Shown: positions 1-8,378, counted from the first letter of the stretch. The stretch is 33,908 nt of DNA from Burkholderiaceae bacterium (GCA_027486025.1 JAIXPY010000123.1:1-33908); one strand, 5' to 3'. Numbers and translations are program-made. The notes: generated from the letters alone by a model not told the origin.

Positions 1-816
1 CGCCTGAGTGAAGCGAGTCGCAATGATGTATCGGATATATCGCAATTACTCGTTGATGCCCCTGGCGGAAAAAGAATACCCCTTTCCATGGTGGCCAAAA
101 TTGAACTCAGCGATGGACCGTTCTTTATTTACCGCGAAGCCGGCAAACGCTACATTGCGATTAAATTCAGTGTGCGCGGACGCGACTTGGGTAGTGCAGT
201 TGAGGATGCCCAATTCTTAGTCGAACAAAATGTCGTATTACCAGCGAACTACTCGATCAGTTGGGATGGTCAATTCAATCAAATGAAACAGGCGCAAAGC
301 AAACTGATGGTGATTGTGCCTTTGGCCCTGCTCGGAATCTTCCTACTGCTGGTCAGTGCCTTTGGTAATTTCCGTGACGCGGTGATTGTCATGATCAACG
401 TACCCTTTGCAGCGATTGGCGGAGTAATCGCGTTGCACTTGGCGGGCGAGACCCTCAGCATCTCGGCATTCTTTGGCTTTTTATCGCTCTTTGGCATTGC
501 GATTCAGGATGGGGTGATCCTTATCTCGTTTATCAATAAGACCGTAGCCAATGAACACGGCGCCATGAAGGACTCGATGGTGGAGGGCGCTGCCTTGCGC
601 GTCAGGCCAGTTTTGATGACGGCCATGCTATCTGGCTTTGGATTATTGCCTGCCGCACTCTCGACATCGATTGGCTCAGAGGCCCAGCGCCCCTTGGCAC
701 TGGTGATTGTGGGGGGTATGGTAACCACCACCATTCTGACCCTCTTGGTATTGCCGGTCATTTACGGCTGGTTCCGTTGCCGTAGTCTGCCAGCAACAGC
801 TAAGCCGGCTCAGTAA
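1..816 (+). CDS. Heavy-metal efflux RND pump (CzcA/CusA family), C-terminal part only
   Basis: Frame 1 is open from the first base, so this is the 3' part of a gene that begins upstream; the ORF-track start at 88 is internal. About 271 codons remain of a protein that is normally about 1030-1050 aa. The visible part has the end of the second periplasmic loop, then the last five membrane helices (for example IVPLALLGIFLLLVSAF and FFGFLSLFGIAIQDGVILISF) and the RND signature region RVRPVLMTAMLSGFGLLPAAL. HME-RND pumps export divalent or monovalent metals with an adaptor and an outer-membrane factor. The family call is secure; the metal cannot be told from this fragment. It converges on the XRE gene with a 15-base gap. 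Confidence 0.9.
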   Translation, partial: RLSEASRNDVSDISQLLVDAPGGKRIPLSMVAKIELSDGPFFIYREAGKRYIAIKFSVRGRDLGSAVEDAQFLVEQNVVLPANYSISWDGQFNQMKQAQSKLMVIVPLALLGIFLLLVSAFGNFRDAVIVMINVPFAAIGGVIALHLAGETLSISAFFGFLSLFGIAIQDGVILISFINKTVANEHGAMKDSMVEGAALRVRPVLMTAMLSGFGLLPAALSTSIGSEAQRPLALVIVGGMVTTTILTLLVLPVIYGWFRCRSLPATAKPAQ

Positions 817-831
817 AGTAATACTGACCTT

Positions 832-1152
832 TTAGACTAAATGCAGCTCAACACGCTTGCCTAAGGCAGCGGCGTATTTTCGGAGGGTACTTAAGCTGGG
901 GGAGTGCTTTCCGGTCGCCAGTGCACTTTCTAGCCTTGCGATAGCAGGCGCCTGTGTGCCCATGCGTTTTGCTACTTGCGCCTGAGAAAGACCGGCTGCT
1001 TTTCTGGCGGCTAGGATTTGATCCAGGATGGCGAACTCTTCACGATTAAGCTTTTCAACTTCCGCTTTGACGGCTGGATTTTTGAGTAGCTTATCGACCA
1101 TCTTTTTGTGCGTGGCCGGCTTGACTGCTACTTTGCTTTGTAATTTGGGCAT
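832..1152 (-). CDS. XRE/HigA-type helix-turn-helix regulator (orphan antitoxin-like)
   Basis: A 106-aa protein with a basic N-terminal arm (about residues 1-35) and an HTH_XRE domain (about 45-103). The DNA-reading segment is LSQAQVAKRMGTQAPAIARLE, followed by SPSLSTLRKYAAALG. This arrangement is typical of HigA-like antitoxins of type II systems, in which the RelE/HigB toxin gene normally lies directly upstream. Here there is no toxin ORF between its start and surE, so it looks orphaned. A perfect 18-bp palindrome lies nine bases upstream of the start codon, as expected for an autorepressor. It could instead be an ordinary small regulator; the toxin-antitoxin origin is inference from family resemblance. 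Confidence 0.85.
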   Translation of the reverse strand: MPKLQSKVAVKPATHKKMVDKLLKNPAVKAEVEKLNREEFAILDQILAARKAAGLSQAQVAKRMGTQAPAIARLESALATGKHSPSLSTLRKYAAALGKRVELHLV

Positions 1153-1160
1153 GGGCCAAT

Positions 1161-1178
1161 GATAACAAATTTGTTATC
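1161..1178 (-). promoter_or_regulatory. Perfect 18-bp palindromic operator upstream of the XRE gene
   Basis: GATAACAAATTTGTTATC reads identically on both strands. It sits between the XRE start codon and any promoter for that gene. HigA-type antitoxins bind such palindromes as dimers and repress themselves, so autoregulation is the natural inference. It is about 100 bases from surE, so an effect on surE is possible but less likely. Confidence 0.7.
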
Positions 1179-1273
1179 AAACAATAAACCCCTTTTACCC
1201 GCCCAAAAGATCTGGAAACCCCGCTAGATCAGCAAGACTGGGGCTTGATTTCAATAAAGCTCAAGACTCTCGG

Positions 1274-1279
1274 TATCAT
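1274..1279 (+). promoter_or_regulatory. Possible -10 box of a leaderless surE transcript
   Basis: TATCAT matches the sigma-70 -10 consensus in four of six positions and ends five bases before the surE ATG, so the predicted transcription start would fall on or next to the start codon. No Shine-Dalgarno sequence is visible before the ATG. The -35 region is poor, so this is tentative. Confidence 0.3.
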
Positions 1280-1284
1280 GCAGT

Positions 1285-2106
1285 ATGGCTACCTCTTTTC
1301 CTTCCGGCGACACCGCCTTACCCCACATTCTGATCTCCAATGACGATGGCTATTTAGCCCCCGGTTTATTGGCTTTAGTCAATGCAATCCGTCCCTTGGG
1401 CCGGATTACAGTGATTGCACCAGAGCAAAACCACAGCGGTGCCTCCAATTCTTTAACGCTATCGCGTCCCTTATCAATTCACCGGATTGCTGGTGGTGAG
1501 CGCGATGGCTTTGTCTTTATTAATGGCACCCCAACCGATTGCGTGCACATTGCCATGACGGGTTATTTAGATACTCGCCCCGATTTAGTGGTCTCTGGCA
1601 TCAATCAAGGCGAGAACATGGGTGAAGACGTGCTGTATTCCGGTACGGTAGCCGCAGCGATTGAGGGCGTGATGTTTGGCGTACCTGGCATTGCGTTTTC
1701 GCAAACCGATCGCGGCTGGGCCCGCATTGACGATGCCGCGCAAGCAGCGCACGACATTGTCAAACAAATGCTGTCCCACCCAATGCCAAAACACCCCCAG
1801 CAGGCCGATGGCATTGCCACACTGCTCAACGTCAATATCCCAAATCGACCCTACGATGAACTCAAACGCTGGCGGGTTACGCGCTTAGGTAATCGCCACC
1901 ATTCGCAACCCGTCGTTGTGCAAAACAATCCGCGCGGTGACAAGATTTATTGGATTGGCGCAGCGGGCGATGCGAAGGATGCTTCTACTGGCACGGATTT
2001 TCATGCGATCAATGAGGGCTGTATATCGATTACGCCGATGCAACTGGACCTTACTGACCACGCTGGGCAAAAAGCGATGGCCGCAGACGGCTGGAATCGC
2101 GATTGA
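1285..2106 (+). CDS. surE: 5'/3'-nucleotidase SurE
   Basis: A 273-aa SurE phosphatase that hydrolyses nucleoside 5'- and 3'-monophosphates using a divalent metal. The metal-binding start motif [14 protein letters not shown] is at about residues 15-28, followed by [17 protein letters not shown] and the conserved [24 protein letters not shown] region. It has about 14 extra N-terminal residues before the usual first strand, but no in-frame ATG closer to the motif. The stop overlaps the pcm start by three bases, the usual surE-pcm(-nlpD) stress-survival operon arrangement. No clear ribosome binding site precedes the ATG. Confidence 0.96.
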   Translation: MATSFPSGDTALPHILISNDDGYLAPGLLALVNAIRPLGRITVIAPEQNHSGASNSLTLSRPLSIHRIAGGERDGFVFINGTPTDCVHIAMTGYLDTRPDLVVSGINQGENMGEDVLYSGTVAAAIEGVMFGVPGIAFSQTDRGWARIDDAAQAAHDIVKQMLSHPMPKHPQQADGIATLLNVNIPNRPYDELKRWRVTRLGNRHHSQPVVVQNNPRGDKIYWIGAAGDAKDASTGTDFHAINEGCISITPMQLDLTDHAGQKAMAADGWNRD

Positions 2107-2762
2107 AGTCGGCAGCTGCGGATCGGTTTGCTGGACACCGGCAGGCGCTTGCCACGAAGGTAGCCATGGCCGGCGTGAAGCACGCCAAAACCTTAGACGC
2201 CATTGCCACGGTGCCACGCCACGCTTTTATGGATGCAGGACTGCATCCCCAGGCCTACGAAGATTCTGCATTACCGATAGGGCATCAGCAAACCATCTCT
2301 AAACCATCGGTAGTGGGGCGCATGATTGAGCTCTTGCATAAATCAAAACAGCCCCTAAATAAAGTCCTCGAAATCGGTACTGGATGTGGATATCAAGCTG
2401 CCGTATTGAGTCTCTTGGCCGATGAGGTGTATTCGATTGAGCGCATCCGGCCCTTGCATGATTTAGCCCGCGACAATTTAAGGCCATTTCGGATTAAAAA
2501 TCTGCGCTTGATTTACGGCGATGGCATTTTGGGGCTTCCCCAAGCCGCCCCGTTTGACTCGATTATTTTGGCAGCCGCTGGTTTAGGTATTCCGGATGCG
2601 TTACTGGATCAACTGGCGATTGGCGGACGTTTGGTTGCCCCGGTGGCGCGCAATGCAAAAGAGCAGCAATTACTCCTGATTGAGCGGGTTAGCTCCCACC
2701 GTTATCAGCGCACGGCCCTAGACGAGGTCTTTTTTGTGCCTTTACAATCAGGGGTAGTATGA
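2103..2762 (+). CDS. pcm: Protein-L-isoaspartate O-methyltransferase
   Basis: A 219-aa Pcm that methylates L-isoaspartyl residues in aged proteins with S-adenosylmethionine, allowing their repair. The family signature [19 protein letters not shown] is at about residues 58-76, and SAM motif I is [35 protein letters not shown] follows as the motif II/III region. The start is a TTG that shares bases with the surE stop codon (TTGA), so translation is probably coupled. The C-terminus also overlaps nlpD (ATGA). Length and motifs are normal for the family. Confidence 0.96.
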   Translation: MKSAAADRFAGHRQALATKVAMAGVKHAKTLDAIATVPRHAFMDAGLHPQAYEDSALPIGHQQTISKPSVVGRMIELLHKSKQPLNKVLEIGTGCGYQAAVLSLLADEVYSIERIRPLHDLARDNLRPFRIKNLRLIYGDGILGLPQAAPFDSIILAAAGLGIPDALLDQLAIGGRLVAPVARNAKEQQLLLIERVSSHRYQRTALDEVFFVPLQSGVV

Positions 2763-3589
2763 ATAAAACCTCCTTATCGCACATGAACCCACTGTTCGAG
2801 CAGACCCCATCCATCCGGGTTTTGTTGGCACTTACTGCTGCAGTTGCCGTTCTCTCCGCTTGCTCTACGCCGCGTACTACACCCGCTACCGTAGTGGATC
2901 GTTCGCGTATTGATTCCCCAGCATCCACTGCAACCGTACCAACCCCACCCGGGTATTACCGTGTGAAACGGGGCGATACCGTATTGCGCATTGCACTTGA
3001 CCAGGGGCAGTCTTATCGCGATATCGTGCGCTGGAATAACCTCACTGATCCTAACCTAATTGAGGTCGATCAGTTATTGCTGGTGCGCCCACCCACCAGC
3101 AAGATGACAGTCAAACCGCTGACTTCTGCAGCTACCGTACCTGCACCACAGAAAAATGCAGATCAGCGTATGGGCGAGCCTGCTGCAGAACCGAAGTTAG
3201 AAGCAGTCAAGCCCGATGCACCAGCTCCAGGCATTCGTTTGTCGTGGCCAGCCAAAGGCAAGGTAGTGGAAGATTTTATTGACGGCAAAAACAAGGGTAT
3301 TGATATTGCTGGCAAATTAGGTGATCCGATACAGGCTGCGGGCGATGGCCGCGTTGTCTATGCCGGCAATAGCCTGCGCGGTTACGGTAATTTAGTAATC
3401 GTCAAGCACGACAATACTTACCTTACCGCCTACGCCCACAATCGCAATTTATTGGTGAAAGAGGGCGATGCGGTACGCAAAGGGCAAAAGATTGCAGAAA
3501 TGGGCGACACCGATGCCAACTCCGTGCGACTGCACTTTGAATTGCGCGTGAATGGTAAGCCCGTCGATCCGCTGCCATTCCTGCAGTAA
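2759..3589 (+). CDS. nlpD: NlpD-like lipoprotein: LysM plus degenerate M23 peptidase domain
   Basis: A 276-aa outer-membrane-type lipoprotein. A signal peptide ends in the lipobox LSAC (Cys at about residue 35). A LysM peptidoglycan-binding repeat follows ([13 protein letters not shown] to [14 protein letters not shown], about 63-107), then a proline/alanine-rich linker and a C-terminal M23 LytM-like domain (about 165-276). The first zinc-ligand motif of active M23 enzymes is absent: NKGIDIAG stands where HxxxD would be, as in E. coli NlpD, which activates the amidase AmiC instead of cutting wall itself. An amidase-activator role in cell separation is therefore likely. The start overlaps pcm by four bases; the ninth codon is an alternative ATG. 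Confidence 0.93.
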   Translation: MNKTSLSHMNPLFEQTPSIRVLLALTAAVAVLSACSTPRTTPATVVDRSRIDSPASTATVPTPPGYYRVKRGDTVLRIALDQGQSYRDIVRWNNLTDPNLIEVDQLLLVRPPTSKMTVKPLTSAATVPAPQKNADQRMGEPAAEPKLEAVKPDAPAPGIRLSWPAKGKVVEDFIDGKNKGIDIAGKLGDPIQAAGDGRVVYAGNSLRGYGNLVIVKHDNTYLTAYAHNRNLLVKEGDAVRKGQKIAEMGDTDANSVRLHFELRVNGKPVDPLPFLQ

Positions 3590-3600
3590 TGTAAGGTGGC

Positions 3601-4422
3601 ATGACAACCGTTCTGGTATTTGATATTGAGACCATTCCGGATGTAGTGGGTCTGCGCCGGCTGGAGGATTTTCCGACGAGCATGACGGATAGCGATGTAG
3701 CGCAGCAAGTCATGCAACTGCGTTTAGATAAAACCGGCAGCGATTTTTTACCCCTCTACCTGCAACGCATCGTGGCAATCTCCTGCGTGATACGGCGCAC
3801 CACCAAAGAAGGCTTGCCACAAATCAAAGTCGGTTCCCTCGGCAACCCAGATGATTCTGAGAAAGTATTGATTCAGGCATTTTTTGATTTGATCGAAAAA
3901 TACACACCGCAATTGGTATCGTGGAATGGCAGTGGCTTTGATTTGCCAGTCTTGCACTACCGCGCTTTAATTAATCAAGTCCACGCCCCGCGCTATTGGG
4001 AAATGGGCGAAAGCCAAGATAGCGATAGCCGCGAGTTCAAATGGAATAACTACATTAGCCGCTACCATATGCGGCATTTGGATTTAATGGACCTGCTCGC
4101 CAAATTCAATGGCAGGGCCAATGCACCTTTAGATGCCTTAGCAAAGCTGTGCGGTTTTCCGGGCAAGATGGGAATGGATGGCAGCCAAGTGTGGCCAGCG
4201 TATCAAGCAGGGCAGATTGCCGACATCCGGCGCTATTGCGAAACCGATGTCGTCAATACCTATCTCATGTATTGCCGTTACCAACTCCTGCGGGGTGGAG
4301 TGACGCAAGCCGAGCACGATGAAGAGTTGGACTTTGTGAAGCGCTATTTAGAGCAAGAAGCCAAAGAGCCTAACGGCCAAGCCTGGCAAGAATACCTCGC
4401 TGGTTTTGCAGGCGATGCCTAG
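3601..4422 (+). CDS. Predicted 3'-5' exonuclease, PolB-like DEDDy family
   Basis: A 273-aa stand-alone exonuclease domain related to the proofreading domain of family B polymerases. Exo I is VFDIETIPD (about residues 6-14), Exo II is LVSWNGSGFDLPVL (about 104-117), and Exo III is RRYCETDVVNTYLMY near residue 220; the Tyr and Asp of the last make it DEDDy type. These supply the acidic metal ligands for nuclease chemistry. The substrate in the cell is not known for this family. It starts 11 bases after nlpD and its 3' end overlaps rlmD, so it is probably co-transcribed with both. Confidence 0.9.
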   Translation: MTTVLVFDIETIPDVVGLRRLEDFPTSMTDSDVAQQVMQLRLDKTGSDFLPLYLQRIVAISCVIRRTTKEGLPQIKVGSLGNPDDSEKVLIQAFFDLIEKYTPQLVSWNGSGFDLPVLHYRALINQVHAPRYWEMGESQDSDSREFKWNNYISRYHMRHLDLMDLLAKFNGRANAPLDALAKLCGFPGKMGMDGSQVWPAYQAGQIADIRRYCETDVVNTYLMYCRYQLLRGGVTQAEHDEELDFVKRYLEQEAKEPNGQAWQEYLAGFAGDA

Positions 4423-5854
4423 GCGATCACGCGCACGCGTAGCGCCAGAAATCCACGCCGTATCGGGTCCTATCGAAGTAGAGGGATTGGACCTCGATGC
4501 CCAAGGCATTGCCCGCTTAGCGCCCAGCGAGGAAGCAGCGGCACGGGGCGAGAGCGGTAAAGTTATTTTTATTCGCGGTGCTTTACCCACTGAGCTCGTG
4601 CGCTACCAAATTACCCGCGATAAATCCCGTTTCTCCAAAGCCAAAGTAATCGATATCCTCAAAGAGGCTGTCTTTCGGGCAAAGCCTGCGTGCGAATACT
4701 TTGGTGTGTGTGGAGGTTGCACCATGCAGCACTTGGATATTCGGGCACAAATCGCGATCAAGCAACGTGTATTAGAAGATGATTTGCTGCACATCGGGCA
4801 GCTCCGCCCGCAAGAAGTATTACGACCGATGGCGGGGCCAAGCTGGCACTATCGCCACCGTGCTCGTTTCAGTGTGGTCAATCGCTCGATTAAAAAAGGC
4901 ACGGTGCTGGTGGGTTTTCATGAGCACCAAAGTGCGTATGTGGCCGATATGCTTTCATGTCAAATATTGCCCAAGCATGTATCGGATCTGCTGGAGCCGA
5001 TGCGTGCGCTCATCATGTCGCTCAGCGATCCGAGCCGAGTACCGCAAATTGAACTCGCGGTAGGCGAGGGCAAGGAGATTGGGAGTCAGGTTACGGCTCT
5101 GGCCATTCGGCATTTAGAGCCGCTGACCGAGGCAGACCAAACTGCAATCAAAGACTTCGCAGAGCGGCATGGCGTTTGGATATGGCTTCAGCCCAGCGGC
5201 TTGCAAAGCTTGGCTCCCTTTCATCCACCAACCGGAATGCTTTGCTACCGTTTGCCTGAGTTTGGCATTGAGATGCCGTTTAAGCCGGCCGACTTCACCC
5301 AGGTCAATCACCTGATGAATCGCTCACTCGTAAGCCGCGCCTTACGACTGCTGGACGTGCAAGCAGGCGATCGTGTGCTGGATCTCTTTTGCGGCATCGG
5401 TAATTTCAGCTTGCCATTGGCGCGCAAAGCAAATTCTGTATTAGGCATTGAAGGCCTTGCCAGTTTGGTTGAGCGCGCTACTGAAAATGCCCTCCACAAT
5501 CAACTGAGCGACAAAGCCCGATTCATGCAGAGCGATCTGTTTGAAGTCAGCATCGATACCGTTGTTTCGTGGGGCAAGGCTGAGCGCTGGCTAATCGATC
5601 CGCCCAGAGAGGGCGCTATGGCAATCTGCCAAGCATTGGCTAATATTGTTCAAGCAAGCACAGGAGGGCAGCATGAGTGGGATGCCTTCTTGCCAGAGCG
5701 CATTGTTTATGTGTCGTGCAACCCCAAAACCCTAGCGCGGGATGCTGCTATCTTGGTGCACCAAGCCGGCTACCAGTTGCAATCGGCCGGCATCATCAAT
5801 ATGTTTCCCCACACATCGCACGTCGAGTCGATTGCGGTGTTTGAGCGCCTTTAA
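4415..5854 (+). CDS. rlmD: 23S rRNA (uracil-1939-C5)-methyltransferase RlmD
   Basis: An RlmD/RumA-type methyltransferase of about 479 aa. The N-terminal TRAM domain (about residues 10-70) binds RNA, and CEYFGVCGGC supplies clustered cysteines for the iron-sulfur centre together with a later Cys. The SAM-binding motif is VLDLFCGIGNFSLPLA; DPPREG and the catalytic-Cys motif IVYVSCNPKTLARD follow near the C-terminus. I choose ATG at 4415 over the TTG at 4406 given in the ORF track. Either start overlaps the end of the exonuclease gene. Length is normal for betaproteobacteria. Confidence 0.94.
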   Translation: MPRRSRARVAPEIHAVSGPIEVEGLDLDAQGIARLAPSEEAAARGESGKVIFIRGALPTELVRYQITRDKSRFSKAKVIDILKEAVFRAKPACEYFGVCGGCTMQHLDIRAQIAIKQRVLEDDLLHIGQLRPQEVLRPMAGPSWHYRHRARFSVVNRSIKKGTVLVGFHEHQSAYVADMLSCQILPKHVSDLLEPMRALIMSLSDPSRVPQIELAVGEGKEIGSQVTALAIRHLEPLTEADQTAIKDFAERHGVWIWLQPSGLQSLAPFHPPTGMLCYRLPEFGIEMPFKPADFTQVNHLMNRSLVSRALRLLDVQAGDRVLDLFCGIGNFSLPLARKANSVLGIEGLASLVERATENALHNQLSDKARFMQSDLFEVSIDTVVSWGKAERWLIDPPREGAMAICQALANIVQASTGGQHEWDAFLPERIVYVSCNPKTLARDAAILVHQAGYQLQSAGIINMFPHTSHVESIAVFERL

Positions 5855-5920
5855 GAGCCCAACATTCTGCATATGCCAGCTCCTAAATGGCCATAGCGCA
5901 TGGCACGATAAATTTTATCC

Positions 5921-6724
5921 TTGTTTAATAAGCTGATTCAAACCCCACAATCTGCTTTTACAGTGGCGATTGTTCTATCGCTGGGACTGCATATCGTCTT
6001 GTTGGCTGTCTATGCGCCAATAGATATAAAGCTGCTGAAGAAAAAAGATGACCTTGTTGTTATTAAATTAGAAGAGCCAAAGCCAAAGCCAGAAGAAACG
6101 ATTCCTCTTCAACCGGCCCAAACGCCAACAACTAAAGCACCCGCCACTCAAGCGGCGCCATCGGCCCCCACGGCAGAAGAATGGGCTTTTGCATCCAAGT
6201 ACACCTTAAAAAACAGTAAGGGTTATAGACACTCCTGGGGCAAGCAAGTGCGCAGCATGATGGGCACCGCCGTTGAAGGGGCCGACCAAGGACAAGTCCG
6301 TTTCAGAATTGAAATTGCACCCAATGGCTCGATTGTTAACGTAGAGACGCTGTGGAAAACATCGGATAAAGCGGAACAGCTAGCAAGAAAAGCAATTGGG
6401 TCTATGCCGCCATTGCCACCAACGCCAACCGGCAGGTCTCTAATCTTTGAAAAGACGATTTCATTCTCGCCATTTGCCAATGATGATTCGCCGATATACA
6501 GCAATGACTGCTTACCTGACCCACCCGCATTTAATAATCCATTTGCTTGGGATGGCAAGTCACAGCAAGAGATTAAGAAGAACAAGCCTGCCGAACAGCT
6601 TAGCCCAGCAGCATTAGCCGAGTGCCTCAAGCAATTACCGCAGGATTCTATGGAAGCTTTGGCCGCTCACGATCAAAGACAGCTAGATCAATGGCGCTCG
6701 AGTAAATTAAAACAAGGAAAGTAA
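5921..6724 (+). CDS. TonB-family protein (energy-transducer-like)
   Basis: A 267-aa protein with one N-terminal membrane helix (AFTVAIVLSLGLHIVLLAVYA, about residues 13-33) and a Pro/Lys/Glu-rich stretch (EEPKPKPEETIPLQP). A TonB C-terminal-like domain follows at about 95-185 (QGQVRFRIEIAPNGSIVNVETLWKTS). TonB proteins couple the inner-membrane proton gradient to outer-membrane receptors. No exbB/exbD or receptor gene is next to it, and a roughly 80-aa tail after the domain is unusual. The start in the track is a TTG with a weak upstream ribosome site. I cannot say which receptor it serves, and it may be a diverged family member with another role. Confidence 0.75.
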   Translation: MFNKLIQTPQSAFTVAIVLSLGLHIVLLAVYAPIDIKLLKKKDDLVVIKLEEPKPKPEETIPLQPAQTPTTKAPATQAAPSAPTAEEWAFASKYTLKNSKGYRHSWGKQVRSMMGTAVEGADQGQVRFRIEIAPNGSIVNVETLWKTSDKAEQLARKAIGSMPPLPPTPTGRSLIFEKTISFSPFANDDSPIYSNDCLPDPPAFNNPFAWDGKSQQEIKKNKPAEQLSPAALAECLKQLPQDSMEALAAHDQRQLDQWRSSKLKQGK

Positions 6725-6746
6725 TTCTTATAGATACGTATTTGCG

Positions 6747-6837
6747 CATATATATGTGATGTCATCTCAAAAGACATCGCATTAAACCACGAGGGTCAAC
6801 AGATTATTTGGTCTGCACAACACGAGGAGTGGTTTAA
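6747..6837. other. Cluster of inverted repeats between the tonB-like and PAS genes
   Basis: Three symmetrical elements follow in close order: the perfect palindrome CATATATATG (6747-6756); a 9-bp stem TGTGATGTC/GACATCGCA with one wobble (6755-6781); and a perfect 9-bp pair TTAAACCAC/GTGGTTTAA (6782-6837) whose loop holds an inner CAGA/TCTG stem and a repeated CACGAGG. It lies where the housekeeping block meets the metal island. It may be a transcript-end structure, the remnant end of a mobile element, or an RNA; nothing identifies which. Confidence 0.5.
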
Positions 6838-6865
6838 AAACTGGTCAGTTCGGTTTTCAAAACAT

Positions 6866-6883
6866 CTTTTAATGAACCGATAT
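6866..6883 (+). repeat. Left copy of a short imperfect direct repeat near the island edge
   Basis: CTTTTAATGAACCGATAT here matches CTTTTATATGAACCGATAT at 18074-18092 with a single one-base gap. Both copies have the same orientation and lie just outside the outermost island genes. Matches of 12 bases are expected by chance in 34 kb, so only the longer gapped match and its position make it notable. Confidence 0.35.
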
Positions 6884-6889
6884 AGCCTA

Positions 6890-7297
6890 TTAATCGGGTA
6901 CCCATGCGACAACTTTTTCGCGTTGGATTGCTAACCAAGCTTTTAATTCTCCATTGTCAATAATTGGAATCATGCGCCAGTTCATCATAAAAATCGTACC
7001 GTCTTTTTTATAATTTACGGCCGAACCTTCAAAGACCGTGACATCAATGAGGCATTTCCGTAAGCGTTGAATAACCTCTTGGGAGGTACTTGGGCCTTGG
7101 AGAATCTTTGGAGATTGCCCGAGAATTTCATCTGCGCTATAGCCGGTCAGTTGCGTGAACGCTGAGTTAGCGTAGGTAATCTTGGGGATGTCTGATGCAT
7201 CGGTAATAAGAACCGAATCGTAGCCCTGCAAAAGTATAGTCTCCAGAATGGATTGGCATAAATCACTACTGAAGGTTTTTTTAAGATTGCTCAGCAT
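6890..7297 (-). CDS. Stand-alone PAS domain protein, LOV-like but without the photoactive cysteine
   Basis: A 135-aa protein that is almost entirely one PAS domain (about residues 25-128). It closely follows the LOV pattern: NSAFTQLTGYSADEILG, then GQSPKILQGPSTS, NYKKDGTIFMMNW and WLAIQREKV. In true LOV photoreceptors the third segment reads GRNCRFLQ; here Pro63 stands where the flavin-binding Cys would be, while the Asn95 and Gln125 positions that hold flavin appear kept. There is no output domain, so it may act as a sensor partner by protein contact. Ligand and partner are unknown. It precedes the DUF411/DUF305 genes on the same strand, but an 83-base gap makes co-transcription uncertain. 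Confidence 0.8.
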   Translation of the reverse strand: MLSNLKKTFSSDLCQSILETILLQGYDSVLITDASDIPKITYANSAFTQLTGYSADEILGQSPKILQGPSTSQEVIQRLRKCLIDVTVFEGSAVNYKKDGTIFMMNWRMIPIIDNGELKAWLAIQREKVVAWVPD

Positions 7298-7380
7298 GCC
7301 TTAACAGTAACATAGTTTATTTTTTAGACTTAGTGCAACAAACTTTGAACGAATCACAAAGCATTAAAAAATTAATGCGA

Positions 7381-7875
7381 TTACCTGTAAGCCTGATAAA
7401 CAGATGACGCGCCGTTTAGGCTAATGACCAGAACATCATACGGATCTTTTTTCCCCTTGTATTCTGGTCCATCCATACCAGGAGATCCCAAAGGCATTGC
7501 TGGTACCGCTAACCCCAATACTTTCGGTTTTTCTGTCAGTAAGCGCTTAATTTCTCGGGCGGGAACATGTCCCTCTATGACGTAACCATTGATTTGAGCG
7601 GTATGGCATGAGCCAAACTGAACTGGCATTCCCAGCTTTTGGCGCATTTCAGTATTGCCGATATCAATTGCCTTTACATGGAAACCATTTTTTTCTAAGT
7701 ATGCCGCCCAATCTTTACAGCAACCGCATTTTGGGCCGCGCCACATCGTAATAACTGGCTTCTCTGTCACAGCAAAACTCAATGAAGGCAATAAGACTAA
7801 GCCTAAAGAAATAAGCCTTCTTTGTTGATTTACTGACCTAACAGTTTTTATCATTTCATCTTTAATTAAATTCAA
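7381..7875 (-). CDS. DUF411 metal-binding periplasmic protein (CopG-like)
   Basis: A 164-aa exported protein: a basic N-terminus, a signal peptide (about residues 20-36, ending LPSLSFAV), then a DUF411 domain. The domain opens with MWRGPKCGCCKDWAAYL (Cys50, Cys52, Cys53), followed by GSCHT near residue 93, IEGHVPAREIKRLL, and the C-terminal PMGSPGM-like segment PLGSPGMDG. DUF411 proteins are found in copper/silver resistance clusters and are thought to bind Cu(I) through the Cys residues. The start is TTG; an AGGAGG five bases upstream supports it over the ATG seven codons later. It lies downstream of the DUF305 gene on the same strand with a 64-base gap. Confidence 0.85.
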   Translation of the reverse strand: MNLIKDEMIKTVRSVNQQRRLISLGLVLLPSLSFAVTEKPVITMWRGPKCGCCKDWAAYLEKNGFHVKAIDIGNTEMRQKLGMPVQFGSCHTAQINGYVIEGHVPAREIKRLLTEKPKVLGLAVPAMPLGSPGMDGPEYKGKKDPYDVLVISLNGASSVYQAYR

Positions 7876-7939
7876 TGAGGCCTCCTATTGAACTTTTCTA
7901 AACGGTATTTTGGACACTTTATTAAAAATCAAAGTCCTA

Positions 7940-8335
7940 TTATTTTGATTCCTTCAATAACTGTTTCATTTCGGCAATTTCTTTCTCCTGCATTGTGATA
8001 ATTTCTTGGGCAAGTTTCCGGACCTTTGGATTCTTACCATACTGTATAACTACTTCTGCCATATCAATAGCTCCCTGATGGTGTGGAATCATGGCAGCAA
8101 GAAAATCTTTATCGGCATCTCCAGTAAATTTTATGTCCATGCTTTTGTGCATGTTGTCATTAATTTGCTGATATCTTTTTGTTGCTGCTGTTGCTTTGCT
8201 TGATCCTGAAGAGGTATGTGCTTGGTGCGAACCATGACCAGCGTGGGGATCAGCCACTTTGGTTTGCGCTGAAACTTTATAGCAAGCTAATGAGAGAAAT
8301 AAGATCAGTATTATTTGGTATGAAGTCATTTTCAT
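7940..8335 (-). CDS. DUF305 family periplasmic protein
   Basis: A 131-aa protein with a signal peptide (about residues 1-23, ending KVSA), a His-rich segment DPHAGHGSHQAH (29-40) and a DUF305 helical domain. The signature MIPHHQGAIDMAEVV (His85, His86) is followed by QEIITMQEKEIAEM. DUF305 proteins include the copper-binding CopM of cyanobacteria and often accompany metal efflux genes. A periplasmic metal-buffer role is therefore likely; the metal is inference. AAGGA lies nine bases before the ATG. An inverted repeat lies about 45 bases upstream. Confidence 0.85.
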   Translation of the reverse strand: MKMTSYQIILILFLSLACYKVSAQTKVADPHAGHGSHQAHTSSGSSKATAATKRYQQINDNMHKSMDIKFTGDADKDFLAAMIPHHQGAIDMAEVVIQYGKNPKVRKLAQEIITMQEKEIAEMKQLLKESK

Positions 8336-8378
8336 TATGATTTTTCCTTAAAAAAAATTTAAGATTGAATTCTTAATT

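Noticed and set aside
8-220. 70-aa plus-strand ORF at the window start
   Set aside because: It is out of frame with the RND pump whose frame is open from base 1.
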